A stretch of 5,644 nt of DNA, taken from the NCBI GenBank assembly GCA_029256565.1, contig JAQSXQ010000157.1:1-5644 (forward strand). Reading direction: 5' to 3'. Below the pieces are notes generated by a model. That model was not told the DNA's origin. It was given only the letters and a program-made list of their open reading frames with translations, and did no database searches. Positions 5,552 through 5,644 of this stretch are shown in pieces (position 1 is the stretch's first letter; each line of letters starts with the position of its first letter). Both the position numbers and the translations under genes were made by a program. The stretch comes from Mycobacterium sp. (GTDB lineage: Bacteria; Actinomycetota; Actinomycetes; Mycobacteriales; Mycobacteriaceae).

Positions 5552-5644
5552 CCGCCGAAAGCACGGTTGTTGCCGCGACACGCCGAGGATCGCGTCAACA
5601 AGCGGAGTGTCGGCGCAGTCAGGGCACTCGCCCGTTCTCTGGTC
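5552..5644. other. Non-coding tail after tetR (to window edge)
   Basis: These 93 bases follow the tetR stop. Apart from the hairpin at 5576-5612 I see no convincing gene or RNA. The next gene lies outside the window. Confidence 0.5.
5576..5612 (+). terminator. Possible tetR terminator hairpin without U-tract
   Basis: CGACACGCCG (5576-5585) can pair with CGGAGTGTCG (5603-5612) at 9 of 10 positions, around a 17-base loop and 24 bases after the tetR stop. No T-run follows. Many mycobacterial terminators lack one, but the long loop and single mismatch keep this tentative. Confidence 0.3.

Noticed and set aside
4844..5581. Minus-strand open frame of 245 codons opposite tetR.
   Set aside because: It has no domain, while the plus strand encodes a clear TetR protein. 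The frame is a GC-driven shadow.

Overview
The window is high-GC actinobacterial DNA, almost certainly from a mycobacterium. It carries the first genes of an ESX-3 type VII secretion locus (eccA3, eccB3 and the start of eccC3) on the minus strand. Next to them is a divergent pair: a TetR-family regulator on the plus strand and an MpaB/Lcp-like (DUF2236) oxygenase-family gene on the minus strand. The ESX-3 proteins match what I recall of M. tuberculosis EccA3, EccB3 and EccC3 over long stretches, including N-termini. An IdeR-type iron box at the eccA promoter independently supports ESX-3. From memory, M. tuberculosis has the same order, Rv0275c (TetR) / Rv0276 (DUF2236) ... Rv0282 (eccA3), but with a PIN toxin, PE_PGRS, PPE3 and methyltransferase genes in between. 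Those are absent here, which suggests a non-tuberculous, perhaps fast-growing, species. That species inference is weak.

Layout, right to left along the ESX-3 transcript: a 93-base tail after tetR with one hairpin; tetR (4916-5551, +); an 83-base divergent promoter region; the MpaB-like gene (3939-4832, -); a 154-base regulatory region with two IdeR-like boxes and several palindromes; eccA3 (1943-3784, -); eccB3 (363-1946, -), overlapping eccA3 by 4 bases; and eccC3 (1-332, -), cut by the window edge. PE5/PPE4, esxG/esxH, espG3, eccD3, mycP3 and eccE3 would be expected beyond the left edge.

How the genes work together: EccB3 and EccC3 are core membrane components of the ESX-3 secretion machine, and EccA3 is its cytosolic AAA+ ATPase. 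ESX-3 is needed for siderophore (mycobactin)-dependent iron acquisition. Tandem IdeR boxes at the eccA3 promoter fit repression when iron is plentiful. The TetR/MpaB-like pair looks like a local regulator and its target. Whether it has a functional tie to ESX-3 is open.

No mobile element, CRISPR array, tRNA or rRNA is visible. The most unusual points are the two IdeR boxes packed against the eccA3 start, a 12-codon ORF with a strong Shine-Dalgarno bridging eccB3 and eccC3, and palindromes that bracket the MpaB-like gene.
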